A stretch of DNA of 64,000 bases from Lichenicola sp964247735 (GTDB taxonomy: Bacteria; Pseudomonadota; Alphaproteobacteria; Acetobacterales; Acetobacteraceae). This document shows positions 17,375 through 25,741 of the stretch, in pieces (position 1 is the first letter of the stretch; each line of letters starts with the position of its first letter). Where the stretch lies: the NCBI GenBank assembly GCA_964247735.1, contig CAXTVS010000013.1, positions 6,211 through 70,210 on the forward strand. Direction: 5' to 3'. The position numbers were made by a program, and so were the translations under genes. The notes beneath the pieces were generated by a model. That model worked only from the letters and a program-made list of their open reading frames with translations. It made no database searches and was not told where the DNA came from.

Positions 17375-19138
17375 TCAGGCGACCGGTTCGCAGTAGAGCC
17401 CGGTCGCCGCGAGATGCACGTCGAGAACGGTGTCCGGCCCGGCATCGGGCAGGTCGAGCTCGGCCTGTCCGTTGGTCCAGCGATGCGTTCCTTCCTCCGC
17501 GTGCCAGCCGCCGAGACCCGGTGAGCCGATCGGGACCACCACGTCCTGCAATCCGGTCCACAGCACCAGCTTGTCGACGGCGACGCCCAGGGTGCGGCGG
17601 TCGTCGACGAACGGACCGATGACCTCGGCCGGCACGCTGCTGCGTGACAGAAGTCGGACCGGCCGGGCGTTGCGCGGGATGTGGAACATGTGGCGCTGCC
17701 CGTTGTGCCAGCAGGCGTCCAGCTCGCGGCCGTCCTCGAGCAGCAGGCGCAGGTTCGGCTGGTCGGTCAGGACAGGGGCGCTGTCGTCGCTGCACCGGAA
17801 GCCGAGCAGGCGGGCCCGGTCGGCGAGGCGGGTCCAGATCGGCTCGACCAGATCGCCGGCGACGACAAGCGGCGCCGCCATGGGAAGGTCGCGCCTGACC
17901 GACACGCCGGCGGTCCCGTCCACGAACAGGTCGCGGTTGCCGGTGTCGAGATAGCTTTCGGCGGCGAGCCCTTCGGCGAGGAGGATGCCGTGCGTGTCCA
18001 ACTCGACGTGGAAGAAGTCGTAGACGGGGATCGAGCGGTCCACGACGACGGAGCCGCCGTTCACCAGCATGCGGGCAGGGACGAGGCCGCCCCCGGCAAG
18101 GATGCAGTGCTCCGGAGTGACAAGCAGGTCGCGGTGCGGGACGTTCTCGGAGACCGCATGCCTGCGGATGCGGACCGGATACGCCTCCTTGCGGTTGCCG
18201 AACCCGGCTGCGTCCATGCCGCGACCGCCGACCCAGCTCACCGGCCTGGACACGCCGACGCCGTTCTCGATCACCGTGACCAGGTCGCCGGCCCGCAGGC
18301 TTTCCACCGCCGTCTCGCCGTCCGGCGTGGCGATCATGGTACCGCGCAGGAAGCAGGTGGCGTTGACGGTGAGCGCGGTGTCCGCCGCCATCGACCCGTC
18401 GCTGTCGTTGATGGCGAGGTCGATCAGGGTGGACACGGTCTGGCCGGGAGCGACCTGGCCGACGGTCGGCGTGAACTTCAGCGCTTCCAGTTCCGCAGTC
18501 AGGTTGCCCGGCGTCGTCGCGGTGAGGGTGTACGTTCCTACCTGGCCGGAAGTCTTGCTGAGACCCGTGCCGCTCAGTGTGCCGTCGGCATTGGTTGGCA
18601 CGCCGTTGCTGCTGAGCGTGATCGTCGCGCTGACGGTGGTGGTCATGTCGGAGTCGGACACGGTGACGGCGGCGAACGGCATGGATGCCGCCTGGTCCGT
18701 GCCGGTCTCGCTGGACGGAAGGCCGCTGATAATGGGCGTCGAGCCGGTCCCGGTGCTGCCGTCGCTGACCAGTCGCAGCGGCGTGTTCGGGCTGCTGCCG
18801 GCGCCGTTCTGGACGGAGGTGTAGAGCGATGGGGTGCCCTCGTACAGCGAGCTGGGGTTTTCCGTCTTCCAGTCGATGTAGAGGCCGGTGTACTGCCCGC
18901 CGCTCGAATGCAGCGAATGGATCTCGTAGGACGAGCCGCTGGCGGACGTCGCGTAGGGCAGCGTTCCCATGCTGGTGAAGGTGGTGGTACCGCCGCTTCC
19001 CGAGACGGTGAAGGTAGCGTTGCTGACGGCGACCAGGTTGCCAGAGCTGTCGTACTCGGCGGTCCAGGTTCCGGACAGGACGGACCCGTCGGAAAACTGC
19101 GCATCTTCGATCGATGTCGTAACGAATGTGTCGGCCAT
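17375..19138 (-). CDS. Secreted or surface Hint-domain protein with cadherin-like N-terminal region
   Basis: A 587-residue protein. Residues 1-259 are glycine/serine/threonine-rich with beta-sandwich-like repeats, the last resembling bacterial cadherin or Ig-like modules (SGLPSSETGTDQAASMPFAA, and LIDLAINDSDGSMAADT). A Hint_2 domain starts at about residue 260 with CFLRGTMIATPDGETAVESL, including the cysteine used by Hint domains for N-S acyl shift, and continues with the TPEHCILAGGGLVPARMLVNG block containing a conserved His. Hint domains are the autoprocessing fold of inteins and hedgehog proteins. No classic signal peptide is seen; this architecture is frequent in Acetobacteraceae proteins thought to be exported by type I secretion. 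AAGGT is eight bases before the start. Confidence 0.8.
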   Translation of the reverse strand: MADTFVTTSIEDAQFSDGSVLSGTWTAEYDSSGNLVAVSNATFTVSGSGGTTTFTSMGTLPYATSASGSSYEIHSLHSSGGQYTGLYIDWKTENPSSLYEGTPSLYTSVQNGAGSSPNTPLRLVSDGSTGTGSTPIISGLPSSETGTDQAASMPFAAVTVSDSDMTTTVSATITLSSNGVPTNADGTLSGTGLSKTSGQVGTYTLTATTPGNLTAELEALKFTPTVGQVAPGQTVSTLIDLAINDSDGSMAADTALTVNATCFLRGTMIATPDGETAVESLRAGDLVTVIENGVGVSRPVSWVGGRGMDAAGFGNRKEAYPVRIRRHAVSENVPHRDLLVTPEHCILAGGGLVPARMLVNGGSVVVDRSIPVYDFFHVELDTHGILLAEGLAAESYLDTGNRDLFVDGTAGVSVRRDLPMAAPLVVAGDLVEPIWTRLADRARLLGFRCSDDSAPVLTDQPNLRLLLEDGRELDACWHNGQRHMFHIPRNARPVRLLSRSSVPAEVIGPFVDDRRTLGVAVDKLVLWTGLQDVVVPIGSPGLGGWHAEEGTHRWTNGQAELDLPDAGPDTVLDVHLAATGLYCEPVA

Positions 19139-19501
19139 AGATTAACCTTATCTTGACGATTCTGTATTTGCCCGGCTCAGGGTTCGGACGTGCAATACTT
19201 GTCCCCAAGAAGGTTATCAAACCGTTTGTTTCGTTTAACTAACTTATAGCGCGTGGGACAAATAATCATCCCGATCCCAGTGAGGGACGACAATACTTCT
19301 ATTTGGACTGTCGCCATCAAGACGACGGTGAGCCTGGAGTACGGTCTGGCGCTGGACGCCGCCGTCACGAAGGCGAAGCCGGCCGCGACATCCCTTGAGC
19401 GACGTGAAGCGCTCGATTCCCGTCCTGCGAACCGCGAATTTTCAGCAATCGCTAACCAGATTCCTTCACACACCGTTGCTCGGGGAGGAGTGGCGGCGAC
19501 A
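19139..19501. other. Divergent intergenic region between the Hint gene and the diguanylate cyclase gene
   Basis: This 363-base stretch is visibly richer in A and T than its surroundings and has no convincing gene. It must contain promoters for both flanking, divergent genes. The octamer CAATACTT occurs twice in the same orientation, at 19193-19200 and 19291-19298. Reading frames through it lack family similarity. I cannot place a promoter with confidence. Confidence 0.5.
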
Positions 19502-22492
19502 ATGTTGGTCCACGGGGCAGTTGGTGCCGGACATCGTGGCCAGCGGCCGGGATGGCTCGTCCTGCATGCGGTGCTGCTGGGCCTGCTTCTGCCCTGGTTC
19601 CCGATCCCGGCTGCCCAGGCCCAGTTCACCAGGTTCCAGAACTTCACCGACGAGCAGGGACTCGGGAACCTCACCATCTATGCCCTGGCCCAGGACCGGG
19701 ACGGCTATATCCTGGTCGGCACCGAGGCCGGTCTCTACCGCTACGACGGCGCGGGTATCGGTGCCTATGGCAACGGCCTGCCTTCGGCGGCCTGGATCCA
19801 GCAGATCGTCACCGACGAGCCCGGGCGGGTCTGGGTCGTCACCGCCGACGGCCTGTACGTTCGTCACGGTGGAACGTTCACGATGGTCGACGTCGGGCCA
19901 CCCGTCCGGCTGTTGTCCTCCCATCTCCTGGCCGTCACCGCCACCCGCGTCGTGCTCGACGTCGGCGGCACGCTTCTCGGCGCGCCGGTCGGCGCCGACG
20001 CGGTCGGCAGGTTCTCCCCGGTATTCGGCCCGGACACGCTGGGCCGCGTCCCGGAACTGGCAGGCGCACGGTTTGTCGCGCCGGACGCCGGAGGCGGCCT
20101 GCTGATCGGATGTGGCGTCTCGATCTGCCGCGAAGCGAACGGACGGGTTGCGGTGCTTGGCGAGGCCGATGGCCTGCCCGTGGACAGCTGGCAGGTGGCG
20201 CTCCGGACGGCTGACGGTACGCTCTGGGCCCGCAGCCTTGAGCGGATCGCCTGGCGCAGGCCGGGCCGGGACCGGTTCGAGGTTGCTATCCTGCCAGGTG
20301 GCCGCGGTTCCGGCGGAGCGGCTCCCGGCGAGCACACCTCCTATGTCGCCCATCCGGAACGGCTCGGCCTTCTGGACGACCGGCATGGCGGCGTCCTGAC
20401 CCAGGGCGCCACGGGCCTGATCGACTGGAACGGCACCGCCTGGCGCGCCTATGCGCACCATCCCGGCGGCCTGCCGACCAACCGCCTGCAGGCCTTCATG
20501 TTCGACCGTGAAGGGTCGCTCTGGGTCGGCAGCTTCGGGACCGGCGTGTTCCGGAGCATCGGCATGGGCAGCTGGGAGCACTGGACCGCGGACGACGTCC
20601 TGCCCAGCAACATCGTCTGGTCGATGACGCGGCTTGCCAACCGCCAGCTCTGGGTCGCGACCGACAGCGGCACCGCCGCGATCGGCGACACGGCGTCGAG
20701 CCTGTCCCCTGAAACCAACTACGTCGCCCAGGCAACACAGGCCGGCCGGGTCTGGCTGGCACCCGTCGGAGCCCCGATGAGCCGGATCGATCCGGCGCGG
20801 AACACGGTGGAACGGTTCCCCTCGGTTGGCCGGGTGGTGACGGCGGACACCGACCCGGACGGCCGGCTCTGGCTGTGCACGCCGGGAGGGCTGTTCCTGG
20901 TGGCGCGGCCCGACGCGCCGGCCGCGGATGTCCACCCGGACCTGGTGCTGGCGCACGACGTGCAGCAGGTGGCGACCGATCCTGCCGGCACAGTATGGGC
21001 GCTGTCCGCGGACGGCGTGTTCCGGCGCGGCGTCGACGGACGGTTCGGCCTCGTGGTGCTGCCCGCCTTGCTGAAGAGCGCGCCGTTCGCGCTGACCTTC
21101 ACGCCCGGTGGCGAGCTGTGGGTCGGCACCGAGTCGACCGGCGTGCTCCGGTTCCGCGTGACCGGCCGCCGCGTCGACGTCCTGCCTTCCGTGACGTCGC
21201 CGGTCATCGGCTCGAACAACGTCCTGTTCGCCCGTCGCGACCGCCGGGGCTGGATCTGGCTCGGCACCGATCATGGCGTCGACATGTTCGACGGCGTCAC
21301 CTGGCGGCGCTTCGACGGCAGCGACGGGCCGATCACCAACGACATGGACCAGGCGGCCGTCTACGAGGACGTGGACGGCTCGATGTGGTTCGGCACCAGC
21401 CATGGCCTGTCGCATCTCGTGGATCCGACCGCCCGGCCGCCGGCGGAGGTGCTGCACCCGCTGGTGACCGGCTTGACGTTCGACAACCGGTCGCTGGCGC
21501 TGGCGCCGTCGATCCGGACCGACTGGAGTGCCGCCTCGCTCACCGTCCGGTTCGTCGACCTCGACTACAGCCATGGCCACAACGTCGCGTTCCGCTACCG
21601 GCTCGGCGGGATCGATGCCGACTGGAGCGCCACGACCGGGCACGAGGTGCGCTATGCGGGCGTGCCGCCGGGCAAGTTCCGTTTCGAGCTGGTCGCGGTG
21701 GACACCGTGCATGGGTGGACCTCCGCGCCGGTCGGCTTCGCGATCCAACTCCGCGCGCCCTGGTGGCGTCGGTGGTGGTTCTACGGGCTGTGCACGCTGG
21801 CCGCGACCGGCGTGCTGGCCGGGACCTGGCAGGTCCGGATCCGGTTGCTGCTTCGCCAGAAGCGGCGTCTGGAGGACCTGGTGGGCGCCCGCACCGCCGA
21901 GATCGAGGAGGCCCGGCGCGAGCTGCAGCGACAGGCCCTGTCGGACGCCCTGACGGGCCTGGCCAACCGACGCGCGATCATGGAGGTCCTGGAACAGGCG
22001 GTCGCAACGGCCCGGCGTTCCGGCGCGCCGCTTGCCGTTCTCCTGTGCGACATCGACCATTTCAAGGAAATCAACGACTGCTTCGGTCATCTGGCGGGCG
22101 ACGAGGTGCTGACCGCCTTCGGCGCCAGGCTCGGCGCCGCGATCGGTGCGTCCGACACGGCAGGGCGCTACGGCGGCGAGGAGTTCCTCCTCATCCTGCA
22201 TGGCGCTCCGGAGGCCGTTCTGCGCAACGTGTCGGCCGTGCACCGTGCCCTCACCGAGGTGCCGTACAGGGTGGGCGACCTGTACCGGCCGGTGACGTCG
22301 AGCGGGGGACTCGCCTTCCTCCGCAGCCAGGACGGCGCGCTGTCGCTGATCGCCCGTGCCGACGGGGCCCTCTACCAGGCAAAGAAGAACGGACGGAACC
22401 GGATCGAGGACGAACGGTCCCTGGACGGGTTCCGGCCGCTGGCGGATGCGGATGTCGAGGGCAGCCGGGTGCACCACCTGGCATCGCGCTGA
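19502..22492 (+). CDS. Membrane diguanylate cyclase with periplasmic two-propeller sensor (Reg_prop, Y_Y_Y, GGDEF)
   Basis: A 996-residue protein. A signal peptide or anchor (VLLGLLLPWFPIPAAQAQ) leads into about nine propeller repeats such as WVGSFGTGVFRS, WVGTESTGVLRF and WLGTDHGVDMFDG. A Y_Y_Y domain follows (YRLGGIDADW to about residue 750), then one transmembrane helix (about 757-777), a short coiled coil and a GGDEF domain (813-985). The active-site loop reads GGEEF, so c-di-GMP synthesis is expected. The inhibitory I-site position upstream reads GASD instead of RxxD. The chosen ATG is followed directly by the signal peptide, with GGGGAGGAG upstream. The periplasmic part resembles hybrid two-component sensors that detect glycans, but here the output is c-di-GMP. 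Confidence 0.9.
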   Translation: MLVHGAVGAGHRGQRPGWLVLHAVLLGLLLPWFPIPAAQAQFTRFQNFTDEQGLGNLTIYALAQDRDGYILVGTEAGLYRYDGAGIGAYGNGLPSAAWIQQIVTDEPGRVWVVTADGLYVRHGGTFTMVDVGPPVRLLSSHLLAVTATRVVLDVGGTLLGAPVGADAVGRFSPVFGPDTLGRVPELAGARFVAPDAGGGLLIGCGVSICREANGRVAVLGEADGLPVDSWQVALRTADGTLWARSLERIAWRRPGRDRFEVAILPGGRGSGGAAPGEHTSYVAHPERLGLLDDRHGGVLTQGATGLIDWNGTAWRAYAHHPGGLPTNRLQAFMFDREGSLWVGSFGTGVFRSIGMGSWEHWTADDVLPSNIVWSMTRLANRQLWVATDSGTAAIGDTASSLSPETNYVAQATQAGRVWLAPVGAPMSRIDPARNTVERFPSVGRVVTADTDPDGRLWLCTPGGLFLVARPDAPAADVHPDLVLAHDVQQVATDPAGTVWALSADGVFRRGVDGRFGLVVLPALLKSAPFALTFTPGGELWVGTESTGVLRFRVTGRRVDVLPSVTSPVIGSNNVLFARRDRRGWIWLGTDHGVDMFDGVTWRRFDGSDGPITNDMDQAAVYEDVDGSMWFGTSHGLSHLVDPTARPPAEVLHPLVTGLTFDNRSLALAPSIRTDWSAASLTVRFVDLDYSHGHNVAFRYRLGGIDADWSATTGHEVRYAGVPPGKFRFELVAVDTVHGWTSAPVGFAIQLRAPWWRRWWFYGLCTLAATGVLAGTWQVRIRLLLRQKRRLEDLVGARTAEIEEARRELQRQALSDALTGLANRRAIMEVLEQAVATARRSGAPLAVLLCDIDHFKEINDCFGHLAGDEVLTAFGARLGAAIGASDTAGRYGGEEFLLILHGAPEAVLRNVSAVHRALTEVPYRVGDLYRPVTSSGGLAFLRSQDGALSLIARADGALYQAKKNGRNRIEDERSLDGFRPLADADVEGSRVHHLASR

Positions 22493-22797
22493 TCGCGGTT
22501 CCCGGCTTCCCCTGCGCCACAACGACCTTGCGCCCGCAGGAGGGGACGCTTGCGCCGTTGCCGCATCCGCGTCCCGGCCGTCCCCGGAACGGGATCGCCG
22601 CGCCGGTGCCATGCCCGCTGGCCGGCCGCCTCCGGCCTGCGGGCAGCGGCCAGCCCCATGCCGGGATCGCCCGGACGATCGGCGGCGCACTTTCGTTCGA
22701 GTTGGTTTGAGAGGATAAGGAGGGCCATCCGCTGGCCGAGACCGCCACCTCCGGGCCGGCGCGGCCGCCTGGCCAAGAGGATCCGGAAGACATCCAG
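22493..22797. other. Intergenic region upstream of DAHP synthase
   Basis: This 305-base gap holds no gene that I can support in any frame. The right half contains GGATAAGGAGGG at about 22711, a purine-rich patch that could be part of a promoter or an old ribosome-binding site, but no start codon follows in range. I see no attenuator-like leader peptide or terminator in front of the DAHP synthase gene. Confidence 0.4.
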
Positions 22798-24189
22798 ATG
22801 AGCGCCGTCCTTTCCGCAACTGGTCCGACCGGGCCGGCCTGGACCCCTTCGAGCTGGCGGGACCGCCCGATCAGGCAGGCGCCGTCCTATCCTGACCAGG
22901 CGGCGCTGGACGCGGTCGAGACGCGCCTGCGCGCCTACCCGCCGCTGGTGTTCGCCGGCGAGGCCCGCCGCCTGAAGCAGCAGCTGGCGCTGGCGGCGGA
23001 CGGTGGCGCCTTCGTGCTGCAGGGCGGCGCCTGCGCCGAAAGCTTCGGCGAGTTCACCGCCGACGTGATCCGCGACACCTTCCGGGTGCTGCTGCAGATG
23101 GCGGTGGTGCTGACCTTCGGCGCCAAGGTGCCGGTGGTGAAGCTCGGCCGCATGGCCGGACAGTTCGCCAAGCCGCGCTCCGCGGACACCGAGACTGTCG
23201 GCGGCGACACCCTGCCGTGCTACCGCGGCGACATCGTCAACGGGTCGGAGTTCACCGCGCGCGCCCGGCTGCCGGACCCGGCGCGGATGGAGACCGGCTA
23301 TTTCCAGTCTGCCGGCATCCTCAACCTGCTGCGCGCCTTTGCCGGCGGCGGCTACGCCAACCTGCACCAGGTGCATCGCTGGAACCTGGGCTTCGTCGAG
23401 CGCAGCCCGCTGGCGGCGCGCTACCAGGACTTGGCGCAGCGGATCGACGAGACGCTCGCCTTCATGGGCGCCTGCGGCCTCGGCGCCAACGCCTCGCAGG
23501 TGGACGAGACCGAGTTCTACACCAGCCACGAGGCGCTGCTGCTGCCGTACGAGCAGGCGCTGACCCGGGTCGATTCCACCACCGGCGACTGGTACGGCTG
23601 CTCGGCGCACTTCCTGTGGATCGGCGACCGCACCCGCCAGCCGGACGGGGCGCATGTCGAGTTCCTGCGCGGCGTGCGCAACCCGGTCGGGCTCAAGGTC
23701 GGGCCCACCACGACGGCCGGTGACCTGCTCCGCCTCATCGACCTCCTCGACCCGTGGAACGAGGCCGGGCGGCTCACCCTGATCAGCCGCATGGGCGCGG
23801 ACGGGGTGCGCAGGCACCTGCCGCCGCTGCTCCGCGCGGTGCGCAAGGCCGGCCGCACCGTGGTCTGGCTGTGCGACCCGATGCACGGCAACACGGTCAG
23901 CACCGCGTCCCGGGTCAAGACCCGCTCGTTCGACGCGATCCTGTCCGAGCTGCGCGGCTTCTTCGACGTGTTCGCGGCCGAGGGTGCCCGGCCCGGCGGG
24001 ATCCACGTCGAGATGACCGGACAGGACGTGACCGAATGCGTCGGCGGCGCCCACCAGCTGACCGAGGCGGACCTGGGCGGCCGCTACGAGACCTTCTGCG
24101 ACCCCAGGCTGAACGCCGAGCAGTCGCTGGAGATGGCGTTCCTGGTGGCGGAGGAGCTCACCACCCGGCATCGGGCGGCGACCCGGTGA
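22798..24189 (+). CDS. aroG: Class II 3-deoxy-7-phosphoheptulonate (DAHP) synthase
   Basis: A 463-residue class II DAHP synthase, the first enzyme of the shikimate pathway: phosphoenolpyruvate plus erythrose 4-phosphate to DAHP. Family motifs include VVKLGRMAGQFAKPRS, YRGDIVNG, the substrate-binding VDETEFYTSHEALLLPYEQALTR region, GLKVGPTT, WLCDPMHGNT and HVEMTGQDVTECVGG. The metal-site cysteine is kept in VLQGGACAESF, but the usual GGDCAE reads GGACAE, an Asp to Ala change. The start codon is preceded by a weak GGAAG. The stop overlaps the next gene by four bases (GTGA), an unexpected coupling to an NAD-salvage enzyme. Symbol follows common use for class II enzymes. Confidence 0.92.
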   Translation: MSAVLSATGPTGPAWTPSSWRDRPIRQAPSYPDQAALDAVETRLRAYPPLVFAGEARRLKQQLALAADGGAFVLQGGACAESFGEFTADVIRDTFRVLLQMAVVLTFGAKVPVVKLGRMAGQFAKPRSADTETVGGDTLPCYRGDIVNGSEFTARARLPDPARMETGYFQSAGILNLLRAFAGGGYANLHQVHRWNLGFVERSPLAARYQDLAQRIDETLAFMGACGLGANASQVDETEFYTSHEALLLPYEQALTRVDSTTGDWYGCSAHFLWIGDRTRQPDGAHVEFLRGVRNPVGLKVGPTTTAGDLLRLIDLLDPWNEAGRLTLISRMGADGVRRHLPPLLRAVRKAGRTVVWLCDPMHGNTVSTASRVKTRSFDAILSELRGFFDVFAAEGARPGGIHVEMTGQDVTECVGGAHQLTEADLGGRYETFCDPRLNAEQSLEMAFLVAEELTTRHRAATR

Positions 24190-25352
24190 CCGGAGCGGAC
24201 GGAACGGTTGGCGATGCGGAGATCCGCGCCAGGACCGACGCCTACTTCAACCGCACCAGGGCGATCGTCGTACGGTTCGGCGACCGCCGCGTCACCTATG
24301 CCTTCTTCCTGCGCCGGCCGGTGATCGCCGCCTATGGCCTGATGACGGGCTGGCTCGCCGAGGCCGCACGGGCACGTCGGCTCGAGGTGCAGTGCGAGCC
24401 CTGCGTCGCGGAAGGCGACTGGGTCGGCGCCGGGGAGCCGCTGGTCTACGTGTCCGGCAGCTTCGCCGGCCTGGTCGACCTGGAAACGCTTCTGCTGCAA
24501 AGGCTGGGAGCGGCGTGCGTCGCTGCCCACAACGCCTACCAGATGTGCCTCGCCCTGCCGAAGGTGCGGTTCCTGGCGATGGACGCCCGCCACTGCGCCG
24601 GATGGGAGATGCAGGAGATGATGGCCTATGCCGCAGCGGTTGGCGGCCGGGCGGCGCAGCGCGAGGGCGCGCTCGGCTTCACCGGCTGCGCCAATGACGC
24701 CACCGCGCACTTCTACGGCGCCGACGCCGGGGCGGGAACCATGCCGCACGCCCTGATCGGCTATGCCGGCTCGACGGTGGCGGCGGCCGAGATGTTCCAC
24801 GACGCCTTTCCCGATGCCGACCTGACCGTGCTGACGGACTATTTCGGCCTGGAGGTGTCCGACGGGCTGGCGGTCTGCCGGCGCTTCCCCGAGCTGGCCG
24901 CGGCGGGACGGATCGGCGTGCGGCTCGACACCCATGGCGGCCGGTTCCTGGAGGGCCTCGACCCCCAGGCAAGCTACGCAGCGATCGAGCGTCATGCCCC
25001 GGGGGCGATCCGCCGCTACCGCAGCGACGCCGAGCTGCGCCACCTGGTCGGCACTGGCGTGTCGGCGGCGGCGATCTGGCGCATGCGCGAGGCGCTGGAC
25101 GAGGCCGGGTTCGACCGGGTCAGGATCATCGCCTCCTCCGGCTTCGGCGTCGACAAGTGCCGGGTCATGGCCGACGCGGAGGCGCCGATCGACGTGGTCG
25201 GCACCGGCAGCTTCATCCCTGACACCTGGTCGGAAACCTACGCCACTGCCGACATCGTCGCCTATGACGGGGTCCCGCGGGTGAAGGTCGGGCGGGAGTT
25301 CCTGCTGCGCCGGGTTGCCGAACGGGATGCCGGAACGGGCCCGAGCGCATGA
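24186..25352 (+). CDS. Nicotinate phosphoribosyltransferase-like protein
   Basis: A 388-residue protein of the nicotinate/quinolinate phosphoribosyltransferase fold, which joins nicotinate to PRPP in NAD salvage. Supporting segments are VDLETLLLQRLG, FLAMDARHCAGWEMQEM, TVLTDYFGLEVSDGLA, GVRLDTHGGRFLEGLD, and the PRPP-site region IIASSGFGVDKCRVMADAEAPIDVVGTGSF. Translation begins at a GTG overlapping the DAHP synthase stop, and its own stop overlaps the next start (ATGA). It is cytoplasmic. It is distinct from enterobacterial PncB in sequence, so assignment to nicotinate rather than quinolinate or another base rests on family annotation rather than on a residue I can point to. Confidence 0.78.
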   Translation: MTGADGTVGDAEIRARTDAYFNRTRAIVVRFGDRRVTYAFFLRRPVIAAYGLMTGWLAEAARARRLEVQCEPCVAEGDWVGAGEPLVYVSGSFAGLVDLETLLLQRLGAACVAAHNAYQMCLALPKVRFLAMDARHCAGWEMQEMMAYAAAVGGRAAQREGALGFTGCANDATAHFYGADAGAGTMPHALIGYAGSTVAAAEMFHDAFPDADLTVLTDYFGLEVSDGLAVCRRFPELAAAGRIGVRLDTHGGRFLEGLDPQASYAAIERHAPGAIRRYRSDAELRHLVGTGVSAAAIWRMREALDEAGFDRVRIIASSGFGVDKCRVMADAEAPIDVVGTGSFIPDTWSETYATADIVAYDGVPRVKVGREFLLRRVAERDAGTGPSA

Positions 25353-25729
25353 GCGAGGACCTGTTCGGTCCGGAGGACGGCTGGCGGGTGCGGATCATCG
25401 ACCTGTCGGGCGCTTCGGAAGACGACATCGTGGAGGAGGTCGGCGGTTTCCCGACCCTGCCGCTGGCGAACGCGTTCTGCCGTGCCTATGTGCGCGACAG
25501 CATCGAGCGCTGCCGCATGCCGGGCGCCAGCAGCCGCGAGGTACTGGCTGCTTGGTTCGCGTTCGGCGAGGACGCCGAGGTGGTCGATGCCGGTGAGGAA
25601 GGCTGGCGTTCGGCGAACGAGCTCGACGAGTTCGCCTCGCACCCTGGCTCGGAGATCGAGCGCGATTGGCGCTCGATCGACCCGCGCCGGGCGGAGGGCC
25701 TGGACGGCGACGAGGAAGAGGACGACTAG
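25349..25729 (+). CDS. Small acidic protein of unknown function
   Basis: I do not recognise a named domain in this 126-residue protein. It is very acidic, ends in a GDEEEDD tail, and has a compact middle segment (PTLPLANAFCRAYVRDSIERC followed by REVLAAWFAFGEDAEVV) that looks helical. No signal peptide or membrane segment is visible. The ATG overlaps the stop of the phosphoribosyltransferase gene (ATGA), and gltX starts 12 bases later, so it is very likely a real, translated gene of this operon. A role with its neighbours is suggested only by position. Confidence 0.7.
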   Translation: MSEDLFGPEDGWRVRIIDLSGASEDDIVEEVGGFPTLPLANAFCRAYVRDSIERCRMPGASSREVLAAWFAFGEDAEVVDAGEEGWRSANELDEFASHPGSEIERDWRSIDPRRAEGLDGDEEEDD

Positions 25730-25741
25730 GATCGTGCCGCG

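Noticed and set aside
13605..19220. A 1871-codon open frame on the minus strand
   Set aside because: High GC keeps antisense frames open. It runs across the S9 peptidase, acetamidase and Hint genes and has arginine/alanine-rich, family-free sequence.
22493..22797. Possible trp/aro-type attenuator before DAHP synthase
   Set aside because: No leader peptide rich in aromatic residues and no terminator with T tract were found.
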